Assembly: GCA_964540795.1 (NCBI GenBank)
Contig: CAZINX010000003.1
Coordinates: forward strand, 62,001 to 126,000
Direction: 5' to 3'
DNA: 64,000 nt
From: Dichotomicrobium sp964540795
GTDB lineage: Bacteria > Pseudomonadota > Alphaproteobacteria > Rhizobiales > Rhodomicrobiaceae
A program made the translations under genes and the position numbers. This document shows, piece after piece, positions 33,989 through 43,993 of this stretch. Numbering within the stretch: position 1 is the first letter of the stretch; every line of letters begins with the position of its first letter. Under the pieces are notes generated by a model. That model worked only from the letters and a program-made list of their open reading frames with translations. It searched no databases and had not been told where the DNA came from.

Positions 33989-35721
33989 TGCATATCGAAC
34001 GCCACCGCACGGACATCCTCATTATCGGCGCGGGCGGCGCGGGGCTGTTCGCCGCGCTGCACGCCAAGCAGGCGAACCCCGATCTCGACGTGACCATCGC
34101 GGTCAAGGGGCTGATGGGCAAATGCGGCTGCACGCGCATGGTCCAGGGCGGCTACAACGTGGCGCTCGCTCCGGGGGACTCCATCGAGCGACACTTCATG
34201 GACACGATCGAGGGCGGCAAGTGGCTGCCCCGGCAGGACCTTGCCTGGAAACTGTGCACCACCGCAGTGGAGCGCATTCAGGAACTGGAAAACGAGGTTG
34301 GCTGCTTCTTCGACCGCAACCCCGATGGCACGCTGCATCAAAAGGCGTTCGCCGGGCAGACCTTCGATCGGACGGTGCACAAGGGCGATCTCACGGGCAT
34401 CGAGATCATCAACCGGCTGATGGAACAGGTCCGTGCGCGCGGCGTCAGCGCGATGGAGGAACACCGCGCGCTCGACATCATCCCGGCCAAGGACGGCTCC
34501 GGCGCGGCCGGCGCGCTGCTGATCGACATGCGTGAAGGCGTCTACCGCTTCGTGCAGGCGAAAGCCGTGCTGCTCGCAAGCGGGGGCGGGCCGACGATGT
34601 ATCTCTATCACACCCCCTCCGGCGACAAGTCCTGCGACGGGCTGGCCATGGCGCTGCGCTCAGGCCTCGCCCTGCGCGACATGGAGATGGTGCAGTTCCA
34701 CCCGACCGGCCTGCTCGGCGGACCGGATACGCGCATGACCGGCACCGTGCTGGAAGAAGGCCTGCGCGGCGCGGGCGGCTACCTGCTCAACGGGCGCGGC
34801 GAGCGCTTCATGCACAAGTATGACGAACGCGGCGAACGCGCGACCCGCGATATCGTCTCCCGCGCGATCTACAGCGAAATGCGCGACGGCCACACCACGC
34901 CTATGGGCGGCGTCTATATCGAGATGGCGCATCTCGGCCCGGAGAAGGTCGCGAAGGCGTTCCCCGGCATGGTCAAGCGCTGCGCGGATTGCGGCTTCGA
35001 TCTGGCGGGCGGGCGCGTCGAGGTGGTGCCGACCGCGCATTACCTGATGGGCGGCGCGGAGTTCGAACCCGACACCTCCACCGCGCTGCCCGGCCTGTTC
35101 GCGGCTGGCGAGGACTGCGGCGGCGTCCATGGGTCCAACCGGCTGGGCGGCAACGGCGTTGCGAACTCCACCGTGTTCGGCGGCATCGCTGGCGACAGCA
35201 TGGCCGCGTTCGTGGCACGCGAGGGCTGGCGCGAGGCGGATGAGACGGCGATCGACGCGAGCATCGCGCGCGCGGAATATCCGTTCTCGCAAGAACCGGG
35301 CGACCTGCTGGGCCTGCGCGAGCGCGTCTGGCACACGATGTGGGACGATGTCGGCGTGCTGCGCGACGAAGAGGGCCTCAAGCGCGGGCTGGCGAAACTC
35401 GAAGAGCACGAGGCCGAACTCGACCGCACCGGGCTGGCCGACGGCGACCGGCGCTTCAACCTCACCTGGCACGACTGGCTGAACCTGAAAAGCCTGCTGC
35501 TGGCCAGCAAGGTGATCGCCACCGCCGCGCTGGCGCGCGAGGATTCGCGTGGCGCGCATTACCGCGAGGATTTCCCCGAGACGAGCGATCTGGAGACATC
35601 GCGCTATACGCGGATTTCGCTGGAGGGCGACGACCTCAAGCTGGAGATGGCGCCGGTCAGCTTTGACATCGTGCAGCCGGGACAATCGCTGCTCGACCCC
35701 AACCCGGTCGCAGCGGAGTAA
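33988..35721 (+). CDS. Succinate dehydrogenase/fumarate reductase-like flavoprotein subunit with Cys in place of the FAD-linking His
   Basis: The 577-aa catalytic subunit. FAD-binding DILIIGAGGAGLFAAL opens the protein; catalytic residues are present (FHPTG, a GERATRD-type Arg, TAHYLMGG, GSNRLGGNG). The segment that normally has His for covalent 8-alpha-histidyl FAD (RSHTVAAEGG in E. coli FrdA) reads CGCTRMVQGG, with Cys48 in the His place, so flavin is probably non-covalent. In E. coli FrdA, replacing this His is reported (from memory) to keep fumarate reduction but cripple succinate oxidation, so this enzyme may favour the reductive direction or a different substrate. Part of the LysR-linked operon. 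Confidence 0.85.
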   Translation: MHIERHRTDILIIGAGGAGLFAALHAKQANPDLDVTIAVKGLMGKCGCTRMVQGGYNVALAPGDSIERHFMDTIEGGKWLPRQDLAWKLCTTAVERIQELENEVGCFFDRNPDGTLHQKAFAGQTFDRTVHKGDLTGIEIINRLMEQVRARGVSAMEEHRALDIIPAKDGSGAAGALLIDMREGVYRFVQAKAVLLASGGGPTMYLYHTPSGDKSCDGLAMALRSGLALRDMEMVQFHPTGLLGGPDTRMTGTVLEEGLRGAGGYLLNGRGERFMHKYDERGERATRDIVSRAIYSEMRDGHTTPMGGVYIEMAHLGPEKVAKAFPGMVKRCADCGFDLAGGRVEVVPTAHYLMGGAEFEPDTSTALPGLFAAGEDCGGVHGSNRLGGNGVANSTVFGGIAGDSMAAFVAREGWREADETAIDASIARAEYPFSQEPGDLLGLRERVWHTMWDDVGVLRDEEGLKRGLAKLEEHEAELDRTGLADGDRRFNLTWHDWLNLKSLLLASKVIATAALAREDSRGAHYREDFPETSDLETSRYTRISLEGDDLKLEMAPVSFDIVQPGQSLLDPNPVAAE

Positions 35722-35731
35722 GGGAGGAGAC

Positions 35732-36697
35732 ATGATCCCCAACGAGACCATCGAGAAAGCGGCCTACGACGTGATGACCAAGGCCGCCATCGACATCCCG
35801 GAGGATTACCTGAACGGGATCAAGGGTATGGTCGACATGGAAAAGGGCGACTTGTCCGCCTTTGTCCTGAAGGCCATGCTCGACAACTGGGAGGCCGCCA
35901 CCGAGGACCGACGCCCTATGTGCGCGGATACCGGCCTGCCGCGCTATTATGTGAAGGTAGGTAACGAGGCGAAGTTCGACGGCGGCTTCATCGGCATCGA
36001 ACGCGCGCTGCGCTCGGCCACGGCGCGCGCCACCCATGACGTGCCGCTGCGTCCGAACCGCGTCCACCCGCTCTGGCGCAACGAGCATAACAACAATGTC
36101 GGGCTGAACGCGCCGGAGGTCGAGTGGAGCTTTGAGCCGGACGCGGACTGGATCGACGTCACCACGGTCCACAAGGGCGGGCTGTTTGGCACGGACTACC
36201 GGATGCTTTTCCCCGGCGACGGGATCGACGGCATCAAGCGGTTTTTCCTCGACACGCTGATCGCCTTCGGCAAGCGTGGTCTGGCGTGCCAGCCAGCGAT
36301 AGTCGGGGTCGGCCTTGGCGGCTCGAAGGACATTTGCATGGTGCTCGGCAAGCAGGCGGCGTGCCTGCGCCCGGTCGGCGACCGCAACCCGGACCCCAAG
36401 GTGGCCGAGCTGGAGGACGAGCTGAAGGAACTCGGCAACAACATCGGCATGGGCGCGATGGGCTTCGTCGGCTCGTCGATGTGCGTGGATGTGCATATCG
36501 AATGCGGCTTCACCCACACCGGCGGAATGCCGATGAGCGTGCATACCTTCTGCCTGTCATCTCGGCGCGCGACCGCACGGATTCACGCCGACGGGTCGGT
36601 CGAATATCGCACCGACCCGAAATGGTTCACTCCTTACATGCGCAGGGAGACGATTGAATGGGACAGCCAGGAACCGGCCTCAAGCAAGTCAGCCTGA
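35732..36697 (+). CDS. Fumarate hydratase/tartrate dehydratase class I, alpha subunit
   Basis: The alpha subunit of the oxygen-sensitive [4Fe-4S] hydratase family (fumarase, L-tartrate dehydratase, mesaconase), 321 aa. Cluster-ligand candidates are Cys in RPMCADTGLPRYYVKVG, CMVLGKQAAC and ECGFTHTGGMP; NNNVGLNAPEV and VGLGGSKD are family marks. GGAGGAG precedes the ATG at 35732. It overlaps the beta-subunit gene by 40 bp. With SDH upstream, fumarase activity is the simple reading; tartrate dehydratase is a real alternative. Confidence 0.85.
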   Translation: MIPNETIEKAAYDVMTKAAIDIPEDYLNGIKGMVDMEKGDLSAFVLKAMLDNWEAATEDRRPMCADTGLPRYYVKVGNEAKFDGGFIGIERALRSATARATHDVPLRPNRVHPLWRNEHNNNVGLNAPEVEWSFEPDADWIDVTTVHKGGLFGTDYRMLFPGDGIDGIKRFFLDTLIAFGKRGLACQPAIVGVGLGGSKDICMVLGKQAACLRPVGDRNPDPKVAELEDELKELGNNIGMGAMGFVGSSMCVDVHIECGFTHTGGMPMSVHTFCLSSRRATARIHADGSVEYRTDPKWFTPYMRRETIEWDSQEPASSKSA

Positions 36698-37338
36698 ACC
36701 TGCCGGCAAGCCCGGAAGACATCGCGGCGCTCGAACTCGGCTCCATCGTCTACATGAATGGCGTTGTCTACACCGCGCGCGAAGGCGTCTATCAGAAGGT
36801 GATCGGCGAGGGGCAGCCGCTGCCCGTCGATCTCACCGGCATCAGCAACGCCAATTTCCATTGCTCGCCCGCCGCCGCGAAGCAGGATGACGGCAGCTAC
36901 CGAATCGGCGGCGTGACGGCGACGGCCAGCTTCCGCTTTTCCAAATGGATAAAGCAGTGGCTGGATTTGACCGGCACCAAGATCATCATCGGCAAGGGCG
37001 GGATGCCGTCGAAGGACTACAAGGAGGTCCTCGCGCCGATGGGCGCGGTTTACCTCACGACCGTCGGCTACGGCACCGGCGCGCTGCTCGGGCGCGGCAT
37101 CAAGGGCGTGCGCGATGCATTCTGGATGGACGAACTCGGCATCGCCCAGGCGATGTGGCTGTTCGAGGTCGAGAATTTCGGCCCGTTCATCGTTGACAGC
37201 GACCTTGCGGGAAACTCGCTCTTCGCGCAGCATGGCGAGCAGGTCAACGCGAACATCGACCAGCTCTATGAAGGGCTGAAGCCGCCGGCCCTCCACCGCT
37301 ATGGCGAGACCGGCGACCGCACCGACGAGGTCATGTAG
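36658..37338 (+). CDS. Fumarate hydratase/tartrate dehydratase class I, beta subunit
   Basis: The 226-aa beta subunit that shapes the substrate pocket. It has LELGSIVYMNGVVYTAREG, the swivelling-domain IIIGKGGMP, and SDLAGNSLFAQHGEQVN near the end. The start lies 40 bp inside the alpha gene, in another frame. The split, two-subunit form is typical of tartrate dehydratase and of archaeal-type fumarases, so substrate remains open among fumarate, tartrate and methylfumarate (mesaconate). Confidence 0.85.
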   Translation: MGQPGTGLKQVSLNLPASPEDIAALELGSIVYMNGVVYTAREGVYQKVIGEGQPLPVDLTGISNANFHCSPAAAKQDDGSYRIGGVTATASFRFSKWIKQWLDLTGTKIIIGKGGMPSKDYKEVLAPMGAVYLTTVGYGTGALLGRGIKGVRDAFWMDELGIAQAMWLFEVENFGPFIVDSDLAGNSLFAQHGEQVNANIDQLYEGLKPPALHRYGETGDRTDEVM

Positions 37339-37379
37339 CGCAAGGCGTTTGCGCCAAGAACAACGGCGAGGAAGCGATC

Positions 37380-38879
<1,500 letters not shown>

Positions 38880-38888
38880 GCGGAATAC

Positions 38889-38918
38889 GCCGGGCGGGTT
38901 CCCTCGCCCGGCATTTTT
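38889..38918 (+). terminator. Rho-independent terminator after mmsA
   Basis: GCCGGGCG (38889-38896) pairs with CGCCCGGC (38905-38912), with an 8-nt loop and ATTTTT after it. It ends the LysR-linked operon and separates it from arsR. Confidence 0.85.
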
Positions 38919-38925
38919 CGGTTTT

Positions 38926-38949
38926 ATAATTCAATAATTCACGTATTAT
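38926..38949. promoter_or_regulatory. AT-rich dyad before arsR
   Basis: ATAAT (38934-38938) and ATTAT (38945-38949) flank a 6-bp spacer, with a further ATAAT at 38926, directly upstream of the arsR ATG at 38957. An autoregulatory ArsR operator overlapping the promoter is expected here. Confidence 0.4.
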
Positions 38950-38956
38950 CACCCTC

Positions 38957-39310
38957 ATGGATGATCCAACGGCTGTAAAGGCGCTTGCGGCGCTTGGCAA
39001 CGAACATCGGCTGCGCATATTCCGCACACTCGTTCAGACGGGGCCGAGCGGGATGCGCGCGGGCGAACTGGCCGAACGGCTGGGCATCGGCGCGACGAAC
39101 CTGTCGTTTCACCTGAAGGAACTGGACCGCGCCGGCCTGCTGGTTTCAACGCGCCAGGGCCGCAACATCGTTTACGCCGTGCATATCGACGGAATACGCG
39201 ACCTGCTCGCCTTTCTGACCGAGGATTGCTGCCAGGGCCGCCCGGAGCTTTGCGGCGATCTGACGGCCTCCCAGCTTTGCCCCGCTCCGAACGAGGCTCA
39301 CGATGACTGA
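38957..39310 (+). CDS. arsR: ArsR-family arsenic-responsive repressor
   Basis: A 117-aa winged-helix repressor. The HTH is at about 30-60 (GELAERLGIGATNLSFHLKELDRAG) and the wing at 62-75 (RQGRNIVYAV). Cysteines are in DCCQGRPELCG near the C-terminus, a likely As(III) site different from the CVC helix of E. coli ArsR. It overlaps arsC by 8 bp and should repress the set until arsenite binds. Confidence 0.88.
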   Translation: MDDPTAVKALAALGNEHRLRIFRTLVQTGPSGMRAGELAERLGIGATNLSFHLKELDRAGLLVSTRQGRNIVYAVHIDGIRDLLAFLTEDCCQGRPELCGDLTASQLCPAPNEAHDD

Positions 39311-39812
39311 TGCGCTGTTTAACGTCCTCTTCCTTTGCACGCAGAACTCCGCGCGCTCGGTGATCGCCGAATGCGTCCTGAACAAGCTGGGCGGAGGCCG
39401 CTTCCGCGCCTACAGCGCCGGCAGCCGCCCGCGCGGCGAAATCCACCCCTTCGCCCGCGAAATGCTTGCAGAACTCGGCTATGACGTGAGCGGCCTGCGC
39501 TCGAAGTCGTGGGATGAGTTTGCCGCGCCGGACGCGCCCAAGCTCGATTTCGTCTTCACCGTCTGCGACAACGCGGCCGCCGAGCCTTGCCCGGTCTGGC
39601 CCGGCCAGCCCGTCACCGCGCATTGGGGCGTGCCCGATCCCGCCGCCGCCAGCGGCTCCGACGCCGAGCGCCGTCTCGCCTTCGCCGATGCGCACAGAAT
39701 GCTCTATCAGCGCATCAGCATTTTCACGAACCTGCCGATCGAATCGCTCGACCGCCTCAGCCTGCAGCAGCGCGTCGACGACATCGGCCACGCGCGCACC
39801 GAAACCGCCTGA
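39303..39812 (+). CDS. arsC: Arsenate reductase, LMW-phosphatase type
   Basis: Reduces arsenate to arsenite. The 169-aa protein has the P-loop VLFLCTQNSARSVIAE with catalytic Cys12, and the later Cys pair in FTVCDNAAAEPCPVW for disulfide relay, plus HWGVPDPA. This is the ArsC branch of the LMW tyrosine-phosphatase fold, not the glutaredoxin type. aqpS follows 5 bp later. Confidence 0.9.
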   Translation: MTDALFNVLFLCTQNSARSVIAECVLNKLGGGRFRAYSAGSRPRGEIHPFAREMLAELGYDVSGLRSKSWDEFAAPDAPKLDFVFTVCDNAAAEPCPVWPGQPVTAHWGVPDPAAASGSDAERRLAFADAHRMLYQRISIFTNLPIESLDRLSLQQRVDDIGHARTETA

Positions 39813-39817
39813 GCCTC

Positions 39818-40510
39818 ATGACCTACACCTATGGACAGCGCCTGGGCGCGGAATTCCTGGGCACCGCCTTCCTGCTGGCCACCGTCGTCGGCTCAGGCAT
39901 CATGGCCGAGCGGCTTGCGGACGGGAACATCGCGCTCGCCCTGTTATGCAACACGCTGCCGACCGGGGCGATCCTCGTGGTCATCATCACGATGCTCGGA
40001 CCGATTTCCGGGGCGCATTTCAACCCGGCTGTCACAGCCGCCTTCCTGATCCGGGGCGAACTGAGCGTTTGCGGCGCGGGCGGCTATCTGGGCGCGCAGG
40101 TGCTGGGCGGTCTGGCCGGCGTTCTCGCCGCTCACCTGATGTTCGAGGAAGCGGTGTTCCAGATCGCCGACACGGCGCGCACCGGGCCGTCGCAGTGGTT
40201 TGCAGAGATCGTCGCAACCTTTGGTCTGGTGAGCGTGATCCTCATCACGATCCGCACGCGCCCCAACGCGGTGGCGATGGCCGTGGGCCTTTACATCACG
40301 GCCGCGTACTGGTTCACCGCCTCGACCTCGTTTGCAAACCCGGCCGTGACCATTGCCCGCGGTTTCTCCGACACCTTCACCGGCATCCGCCTGCAGGACG
40401 TGCCGGCCTTTGTCGGCGCGGAGTTCCTTGGCGCAATCCTCGCCGTCATCGCCGTCCGCGCGCTGCTCGGCGAGCCGGTCCGCGCCCGCGCGCCTTCCGC
40501 GGCCGAGTGA
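39818..40510 (+). CDS. aqpS: Aquaglyceroporin for arsenite efflux (AqpS-like)
   Basis: A 230-aa channel with six membrane helices and two NPA boxes (FNPAVTAAFL and NPAVTIARGFSDTF). In Sinorhizobium, aqpS replaces arsB in the ars operon and lets arsenite made by ArsC leave the cell by its gradient; the arrangement arsR-arsC-aqpS here is equivalent. The ATG at 39818 directly precedes TYTYGQRLGAEFLGT, the normal MIP start. Confidence 0.88.
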   Translation: MTYTYGQRLGAEFLGTAFLLATVVGSGIMAERLADGNIALALLCNTLPTGAILVVIITMLGPISGAHFNPAVTAAFLIRGELSVCGAGGYLGAQVLGGLAGVLAAHLMFEEAVFQIADTARTGPSQWFAEIVATFGLVSVILITIRTRPNAVAMAVGLYITAAYWFTASTSFANPAVTIARGFSDTFTGIRLQDVPAFVGAEFLGAILAVIAVRALLGEPVRARAPSAAE

Positions 40511-40638
40511 TCCCGCCCCTTGCGCCGCGCACCGGCAATCAAGAAATCTTGGAAAAATCGCCCCGGCCCGCTGCATGGAGGCAAAGCTGCGTTAGAATGC
40601 GGGCCAATCGGGCAACACTGATGCATGGGGTTCGCAGC

Positions 40639-41319
40639 ATGAACTACATGGAACCGAAGCCGGTCAACGCGGATTTGACCGCGCGCGCCGTCGTCGACAG
40701 CAACGAACTCGAATGGCTGGATTCTCCCGAAGAAGGCGTGGAGCGCCGCCCGCTTGAGCGCGACGGCGGGGAAGTCGCGCGCGCCACCAGCATCGTGCGC
40801 TACGCCGCAGACAGCAGCTTCTCCGAGCACACGCATGGCGGCGGTGAGGAATTCTTCGTTCTCAGCGGCACCTTCTGCGACGAAACCGGCGAGTTCCCCG
40901 CCGGCAGCTACGTCCGCAACCCGCCCGGGTCGAGCCACAAGCCGTTCTCGCGTGAGGGCTGCACGATCCTCGTCAAGCTGCGCCAGATGCGCGACGACGA
41001 TACGCAGCGCGTGGTGGTCGACACCAATCAGGCTGAATGGCAAGCGGGAGAGAACCCGGCGCATTACGTCATCCCGCTGTTCGAGGGGCCGGATGAGCGC
41101 GTTACGCTGGAGAAGCTGGATGCGGGCGGGTCGCTCGCGCCGGCCGAGCTTGAGGGTGGCGACGAGATTTTCGTGATCGCAGGCAGCTTTCAGGACGAGC
41201 ACGGCAGCTACGCCAAAGGCGCCTGGATCCGCAATCCGGCCGGCTCACGCCACGGCATCGAAAGCCCGGAAGGCTGTCTGCTCTGGATCAAGCGCGGGCA
41301 CCTGCCGCGCACTAGCTGA
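40639..41319 (+). CDS. Double cupin-domain protein (ChrR-like)
   Basis: A 226-aa protein with two tandem cupin domains (about 12-115 and 118-222). The first has the metal-binding pattern HTHGGGEEFFVLSGTFCDETGEFPAGSYVRNPPGSSH; in the second the leading histidines are lost (LEGGDEIFVIAGSFQDEHGSYAKGAWIRNPAGSRH), so only one site may bind metal. It resembles the cupin part of ChrR anti-sigma factors but lacks the zinc-finger anti-sigma domain. Alone on the plus strand, converging with the LacI gene by 8 bp. Confidence 0.75.
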   Translation: MNYMEPKPVNADLTARAVVDSNELEWLDSPEEGVERRPLERDGGEVARATSIVRYAADSSFSEHTHGGGEEFFVLSGTFCDETGEFPAGSYVRNPPGSSHKPFSREGCTILVKLRQMRDDDTQRVVVDTNQAEWQAGENPAHYVIPLFEGPDERVTLEKLDAGGSLAPAELEGGDEIFVIAGSFQDEHGSYAKGAWIRNPAGSRHGIESPEGCLLWIKRGHLPRTS

Positions 41320-42364
41320 CGGCGCGGACCGCGCTTTCGCGCGGCGCGCAGGTTGATTTGCGCAGCATCAGTTCCGACGGGATGAGCACGCGCGATGGCT
41401 GAGGCGAACGGCCGTCGATAAGGGCGGCGATCATGTCCGCCGCGCCGCGCCCGATGCGCTTCGCGGGCAGCCGCACCGTGGTTAGCCCCGGCTCGATCTC
41501 CCCGGACCCTTTGAAGTCGCCGATCCCGACGATCGACAGATCACGCGGCAGTTCCAGCCCGAGCGCGTGCCCCGCGTAAATCGCGCCATGCGCGATGATG
41601 TCATTGCCGCAAATCAGCGCCGTGGGCGGGTCGACCTCCTCGAAAATCGCCTTCACCTTCGTCTTGGCCTCGGTGATGTTATAGGAGCAATCGATGATCC
41701 TGCGGTCGGGGATGTCGATGCCCGCCGTCTCTGCCTCCTCGCGGACAGCGTTCATGCGGTCGCGGGCGCGGTCGTTGATCTGTACGTCCGGGAACATCAA
41801 GCCGATGTCGCGATGGCCGAGATCGATGAGATGCCGCGCCGCCAGGCGTCCGGCTTGCTCATTTTCCGTGCCAATGCAGGGGATGTCGGAGTCGGGGCGA
41901 TAGTTCCACATGGCGAGGAACGCCGTGCCCTGCCCTGTCAGCATCTTGAAGACGTCCGCCTGGTGATCGAAGCCGACAAGCGCGACGCCGTCCACCCGGT
42001 GCTCCAGCAGCGAGCGCAGCAGTTCGACCTCCAGTTCCAGATTGTAACCGTGCGCGGCGATCAGCAGGGTGCGCTCGGACGCGCGCAACCGCGTCGCGAA
42101 GGCCTGGGTCACTTCCGCGAAGATGGCGTTGTCGATTGTCGGCACGATCAGCCCGACCGCGCCGGATCGCCGGTTCTGCAGCGCGCCGGCGGCGCGATTG
42201 CGGATATAGCCGAGTTCGGCGGCCGCGCGTTCAATCCTCTCACGCGTCGGGGGCCGGACCACGGACGGCGAGTTGTAGAACCGCGAAACGGTCGCCGGCG
42301 ACACTCCTGCCGCCCGCGCCACCTGGACAATGCCCGGCGCCGTGCGTTTCGACGACTTTCTCAT
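41312..42364 (-). CDS. LacI-family transcriptional regulator
   Basis: A 350-aa LacI/GalR repressor: HTH VARAAGVSPATVSRFYNSPSVVRPPTRERI, hinge RNRAAGALQNRRS, and a periplasmic-binding-like effector domain with VGLIVPTIDNAIF and LICGNDIIAHGA. It is divergent from the transporter/SauS/SauT-like operon and most likely controls it. A dyad with central TTTGCAAA lies just upstream (42383-42410). In sulfoacetate users such as Cupriavidus the sau genes also come with a dedicated regulator. The inducer is inferred. Confidence 0.87.
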   Translation of the reverse strand: MRKSSKRTAPGIVQVARAAGVSPATVSRFYNSPSVVRPPTRERIERAAAELGYIRNRAAGALQNRRSGAVGLIVPTIDNAIFAEVTQAFATRLRASERTLLIAAHGYNLELEVELLRSLLEHRVDGVALVGFDHQADVFKMLTGQGTAFLAMWNYRPDSDIPCIGTENEQAGRLAARHLIDLGHRDIGLMFPDVQINDRARDRMNAVREEAETAGIDIPDRRIIDCSYNITEAKTKVKAIFEEVDPPTALICGNDIIAHGAIYAGHALGLELPRDLSIVGIGDFKGSGEIEPGLTTVRLPAKRIGRGAADMIAALIDGRSPQPSRVLIPSELMLRKSTCAPRESAVRAVS

Positions 42365-42382
42365 ACCCCCGCTTGTATCGGA

Positions 42383-42410
42383 TATGAAAACATTTGCAAA
42401 CGATTTTTCA
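42383..42410. promoter_or_regulatory. Candidate LacI-family operator
   Basis: A 28-bp dyad, with outer arms ATGAAAA (42383-42389) and TTTTCAT (42404-42410) around TTTGCAAA (42392-42399), lies 19 bp upstream of the LacI ATG and about 70 bp upstream of the transporter genes. LacI-family sites are palindromes of this size. Confidence 0.5.
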
Positions 42411-42478
42411 TCTGCTACGCTAAAATGTCATAAGGCCGGACTAAGCTGGCCATGGGAGCAAACGCCAAGGGCTGACAT

Positions 42479-43993
42479 ATGGAATTCGTCAATTATTTTG
42501 GCGCGGTCTTCGAGCCCGTCGCCTTCATGCTCCTGCTCGGCGGAACAATCGGCGGGCTCATTCTCGGCGCAACGCCTGGACTATCGCCGACAATGGCGGT
42601 CGCGCTTCTCATCCCGTTTACATTTCATCTCACGCCTGTGCAAGGTCTTATTCTGCTTGGCGCAGCCTATACTGCGACAGTGGCCGGAGGAGCCGTCAGC
42701 GCAATACTTCTGAAAATCCCGGGCGCGCCAGCGAATATCGCCACCGCTCTTGACGGATTCGAGATGGCCAAGAAGGGCGAAGGCGCGCGCGCCCTGCAAA
42801 TGTCGTTTCTGGCCTCCGGCGTCGGCGGCGTCTTCGGTGTTTTGCTTCTGATTTTCCTGACGCCGGTCCTGGCTGAGTGGGCGCTTGCTTTCGGGCCGTC
42901 GCACATGTTCTGGCTGGCCATTCTCGGCGTCACCGTAATCGGCTCGCTCGACACGAAATCGACTATCAAGGGGCTGCTATCCGGCACGTTGGGCCTCTGG
43001 CTGTCCACCATCGGCTACGATGACGTCCAGGGCGCGCAGCGTTTCGTTTTCCACGACGCGCTGACCGGCGGGATCAACATTATCGCGGCGCTGATCGGCC
43101 TGTTCGCGATCCCGCAGGTGCTGGAGATGCTCACGCAAGGCCGGACGCCTCGCAAAATTTCGGTCATCGAGGTGCGCGCCAACAAGGTGCTGCACTCGGT
43201 GCGCGACATGTTTTCCAACCTGAGAGCGCTCGGCCTGGGCTCGATTTTCGGCGCGATAATCGGGCTGATCCCCGGCGTCGGAGGGCAAATCGCCGGGCTG
43301 GTCGCTTACGATCAGTCGAAGAAGTGGTCGTCGCAACCGGAAAAATACGGCACTGGCCATCCTGAAGGCGTCGTCGCCGCGGAATCGGCCAATAACGCCA
43401 TGGTCGGCCCCTCGTTGGTGCCGCTGCTGACGCTCGCCATTCCGGGCAGCCCCACGGCCGCGGTGCTGCTTGGCGGCCTGCTCATCCACGGCATCTTTCC
43501 CGGGCCGATGTTGTTCACGAATTACCCAGACGTCGCCTGGACCTTCATCAACTCCATGCTGATCGGCCAGATCCTGATGGTGCTGTTCGGCCTGTATGTC
43601 GCCAGCTTCGCCGCGCGTGTGGCGCGAATCCCCACGCCGATACTGGCTGCGGCGGTGCTGGTGCTCGCGGTGTTCGGGTCCTACTCGGTCCAGCAGTCGG
43701 TAGGCGATGTGTATGTTATGCTGGCGCTGGGCATCGGCATGTATTTCCTCGAGCGGTTCGGCTTCTCCGCCGCGCCGCTGGTGCTCGGCCTCATTCTCGG
43801 CCCCATCGCGGAGAACAACTTCCTGCAGGGCAGCATGATCGCGGATGCGACCGTGGGGCGGATGGAATACTTTCTGACGGGCACGCTGAACCTTGTGCTG
43901 ATTGGCCTGGTTCTTGCCTCCATCGTTTTCAGTTTCTGGAGCACAATGGGGCCGCGCGCCCGACGCGCAAAGACCGCGGAGGTTCAGACATGA
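42479..43993 (+). CDS. Tripartite tricarboxylate transporter, large permease (TctA-type)
   Basis: The 504-aa large membrane subunit of a TTT transporter, about 12 hydrophobic segments. Family signatures: LILGATPGLSPTMAVALLIPFTF near the start, GGAVSAILLKIPGAPANIATALDG, LGSIFGAIIGLIPGVGGQIAG and PLLTLAIPGSPTAAVLLGGLLIHG. It pairs with the small permease by a 4-bp overlap. Substrate of the system is unknown but probably the acid used by the enzymes downstream. Confidence 0.93.
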   Translation: MEFVNYFGAVFEPVAFMLLLGGTIGGLILGATPGLSPTMAVALLIPFTFHLTPVQGLILLGAAYTATVAGGAVSAILLKIPGAPANIATALDGFEMAKKGEGARALQMSFLASGVGGVFGVLLLIFLTPVLAEWALAFGPSHMFWLAILGVTVIGSLDTKSTIKGLLSGTLGLWLSTIGYDDVQGAQRFVFHDALTGGINIIAALIGLFAIPQVLEMLTQGRTPRKISVIEVRANKVLHSVRDMFSNLRALGLGSIFGAIIGLIPGVGGQIAGLVAYDQSKKWSSQPEKYGTGHPEGVVAAESANNAMVGPSLVPLLTLAIPGSPTAAVLLGGLLIHGIFPGPMLFTNYPDVAWTFINSMLIGQILMVLFGLYVASFAARVARIPTPILAAAVLVLAVFGSYSVQQSVGDVYVMLALGIGMYFLERFGFSAAPLVLGLILGPIAENNFLQGSMIADATVGRMEYFLTGTLNLVLIGLVLASIVFSFWSTMGPRARRAKTAEVQT

